DNA of 64,000 bases from contig AP019701.1 in NCBI GenBank assembly GCA_006738865.1, forward strand, positions 1,050,001 through 1,114,000. The letters run 5' to 3'. The position numbers and the translations under genes are program-made. Below are positions 63,296-64,000 of this stretch, one piece after another. The DNA comes from Allostella sp. ATCC 35155 (lineage in GTDB: Bacteria > Pseudomonadota > Alphaproteobacteria > ATCC43930 > Allostellaceae). The notes below the pieces were generated by a model, which did no database searches, was not told the origin of the DNA, and saw nothing but the letters and a program-made list of their open reading frames with translations. How positions within the stretch are numbered: position 1 is the first letter of the stretch; each line of letters starts with the position of its first letter.

Positions 63296-64000
63296 GCCGG
63301 CGCACGAACAGCCTCCGCGGCGCGGCCGGGTTGCTGTCGGCCGCCGACTGTCGCCGGCTCTTCGGCGGCGTCGTGCTGGCGGCGCTGACGGCGCTGGCCG
63401 GGCTTGCGCTGCTCGGCCTCTCGGGCTGGTTCATCGCCGCGACGGCCATCGCCGGGCTGACGGCAGCCACGGCCATTGCGTTCGACGTCTTCGCGCCGGC
63501 GGCCGGCATCCGTCTGCTGGCGTTGACCCGGACGGCCGGGCGCTATGGCGAGCGTCTCGCGACGCACGACGCGACCCTCGCATTGCTGGCCGGGCTCCGG
63601 GCGCGCCTGTTCCGCGGCTGGGCCGGCGCCGGCGCGGCCCGCGATCTGGCGCGGCGGCCGGCGCGCCTTCTCTTCCGCCTGACGCTCGACGTCGATGCCC
63701 TCGATTCGCTCTATCTGCGGGTGCTGGTGCCCCTGGGCGCTGCGCTCGCTGCGGCCCTTGCCGCAGGTGTCGCCTTCGGCGTCTTGCAGCCGATGCTGGG
63801 CCTCGCCGTCGGGGCTTTCCTCGCGGTGGTCGGCCTCGGCATTCCGATGGTTGCGGCCCGGGCGGCGGCGCGCGGGGCGGCGGTCCGCGCGCGTGGGCTG
63901 GAGCGGCTGCGGGCCGGCACGGTCGACCTCGTCAGCGGCCAGACCGAATGGCTGATGGCCGGGCGTCTCGCGGCGCGGCTGGCGGGCATCGGCGACGACG
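63292..64000 (+). CDS. cydC: Thiol reductant ABC exporter subunit CydC (3' end outside window)
   Basis: The first 236 residues of the partner half-transporter. The membrane domain begins LFGGVVLAALTALAGLALLG, LSGWFIAATAIAGL, followed by the family stretch RLLALTRTAGRYGERLATHD and DVDALDSLYLRVLVPLGAAL. The nucleotide-binding domain is beyond the window. The ATG at 63292 overlaps the cydD stop. In many proteobacteria cydAB follow, which would lie outside the window. Confidence 0.92.
   Translation, partial: MSRRTNSLRGAAGLLSAADCRRLFGGVVLAALTALAGLALLGLSGWFIAATAIAGLTAATAIAFDVFAPAAGIRLLALTRTAGRYGERLATHDATLALLAGLRARLFRGWAGAGAARDLARRPARLLFRLTLDVDALDSLYLRVLVPLGAALAAALAAGVAFGVLQPMLGLAVGAFLAVVGLGIPMVAARAAARGAAVRARGLERLRAGTVDLVSGQTEWLMAGRLAARLAGIGDD

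Noticed and set aside
1-64000. tRNA/rRNA genes, CRISPR arrays, complete insertion sequences
   Set aside because: No cloverleaf, rRNA core, regular repeat-spacer array or transposase was recognised by eye; only the recombinase fragment suggests past mobility.

Overview
The window is a GC-rich chromosomal segment that is densely coded, rich in ATGA/GTGA stop-start overlaps and free of recognisable rRNA, tRNA or CRISPR. It looks alphaproteobacterial, probably a Rhodospirillales-type organism. The best indicators are a set of GGAAC-N16/17-(C/G/T)GTT promoters of the EcfG general stress sigma factor, a complete pqqABCDE set with a membrane PQQ dehydrogenase, and a caa3-type oxidase with a subunit I+III fusion. 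Genus-level identification cannot be made from the sequence alone.

Region 1 (1-23.2 kb) is a polysaccharide biosynthesis and export locus. It holds a LuxO/SypG-like sigma-54 response regulator (cut by the window edge), a STAS protein, two lipoproteins, an SLBB outer-membrane exporter, a degenerate CpsD-like ATPase, a GumC/Wzz-like chain-length protein, an initiating phospho-sugar transferase, seven other glycosyltransferases, a hexapeptide acyltransferase, glmS, a large secreted glycosidase-like protein, a Wzx-type flippase, a Wzy/ligase-type polymerase and an NAD-dependent epimerase. Each of its six transcription units starts with a sigma-54 -24/-12-like element. The gene set and the order STAS - lipoprotein - exporter - ATPase - sigma-54 regulator resemble the syp symbiosis-polysaccharide locus of Vibrio fischeri.

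Region 2 (23.2-29.4 kb) has a hybrid histidine kinase (sensor, PAS, HisKA, HATPase, REC, HPt) divergent from an orphan family-3 solute-binding protein. Next comes a C-terminal fragment of a large serine recombinase abutting a 5'-truncated ppsA, which looks like an old insertion scar.

Region 3 (29.4-43.9 kb) is a general-stress island. It encodes secreted LysM and CAP proteins, a GH15 glucoamylase/trehalase-like enzyme, a PPC/DUF296 protein, two PRC-barrel proteins, a MscS channel, a stand-alone CheB catalytic domain, an SDR, and DUF2383-, DUF2934- and DUF4142-type proteins plus a flavodoxin-fold reductase. At least six of its transcription units carry an EcfG-like promoter, usually 32-40 bp before the start codon.

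Region 4 (43.9-57.6 kb) is respiratory: a ctaG - triheme cytochrome c - coxB(cyt c) - CaCA exchanger - coxAC - small membrane protein operon, a membrane PQQ glucose/quinate-type dehydrogenase, a CPA1 Na+/H+ antiporter, and pqqABCDE on the opposite strand. Periplasmic PQQ-linked oxidation would feed quinone and, through a bc1 complex not seen here, cytochrome c and caa3.

Region 5 (57.6-64 kb) holds a VapBC toxin-antitoxin pair, a phosphotransferase plus PLP aminotransferase-family pair like hydroxylysine kinase and AGXT2L phospholyases, and a GbsR/MarR regulator with its own promoter and an 18-bp palindrome. The regulator is translationally coupled to cydD and cydC (cydC runs off the end). Starts were chosen by signal peptides, family N termini, Shine-Dalgarno sequences and overlaps. 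Functions come from reading motifs, not from database searches.
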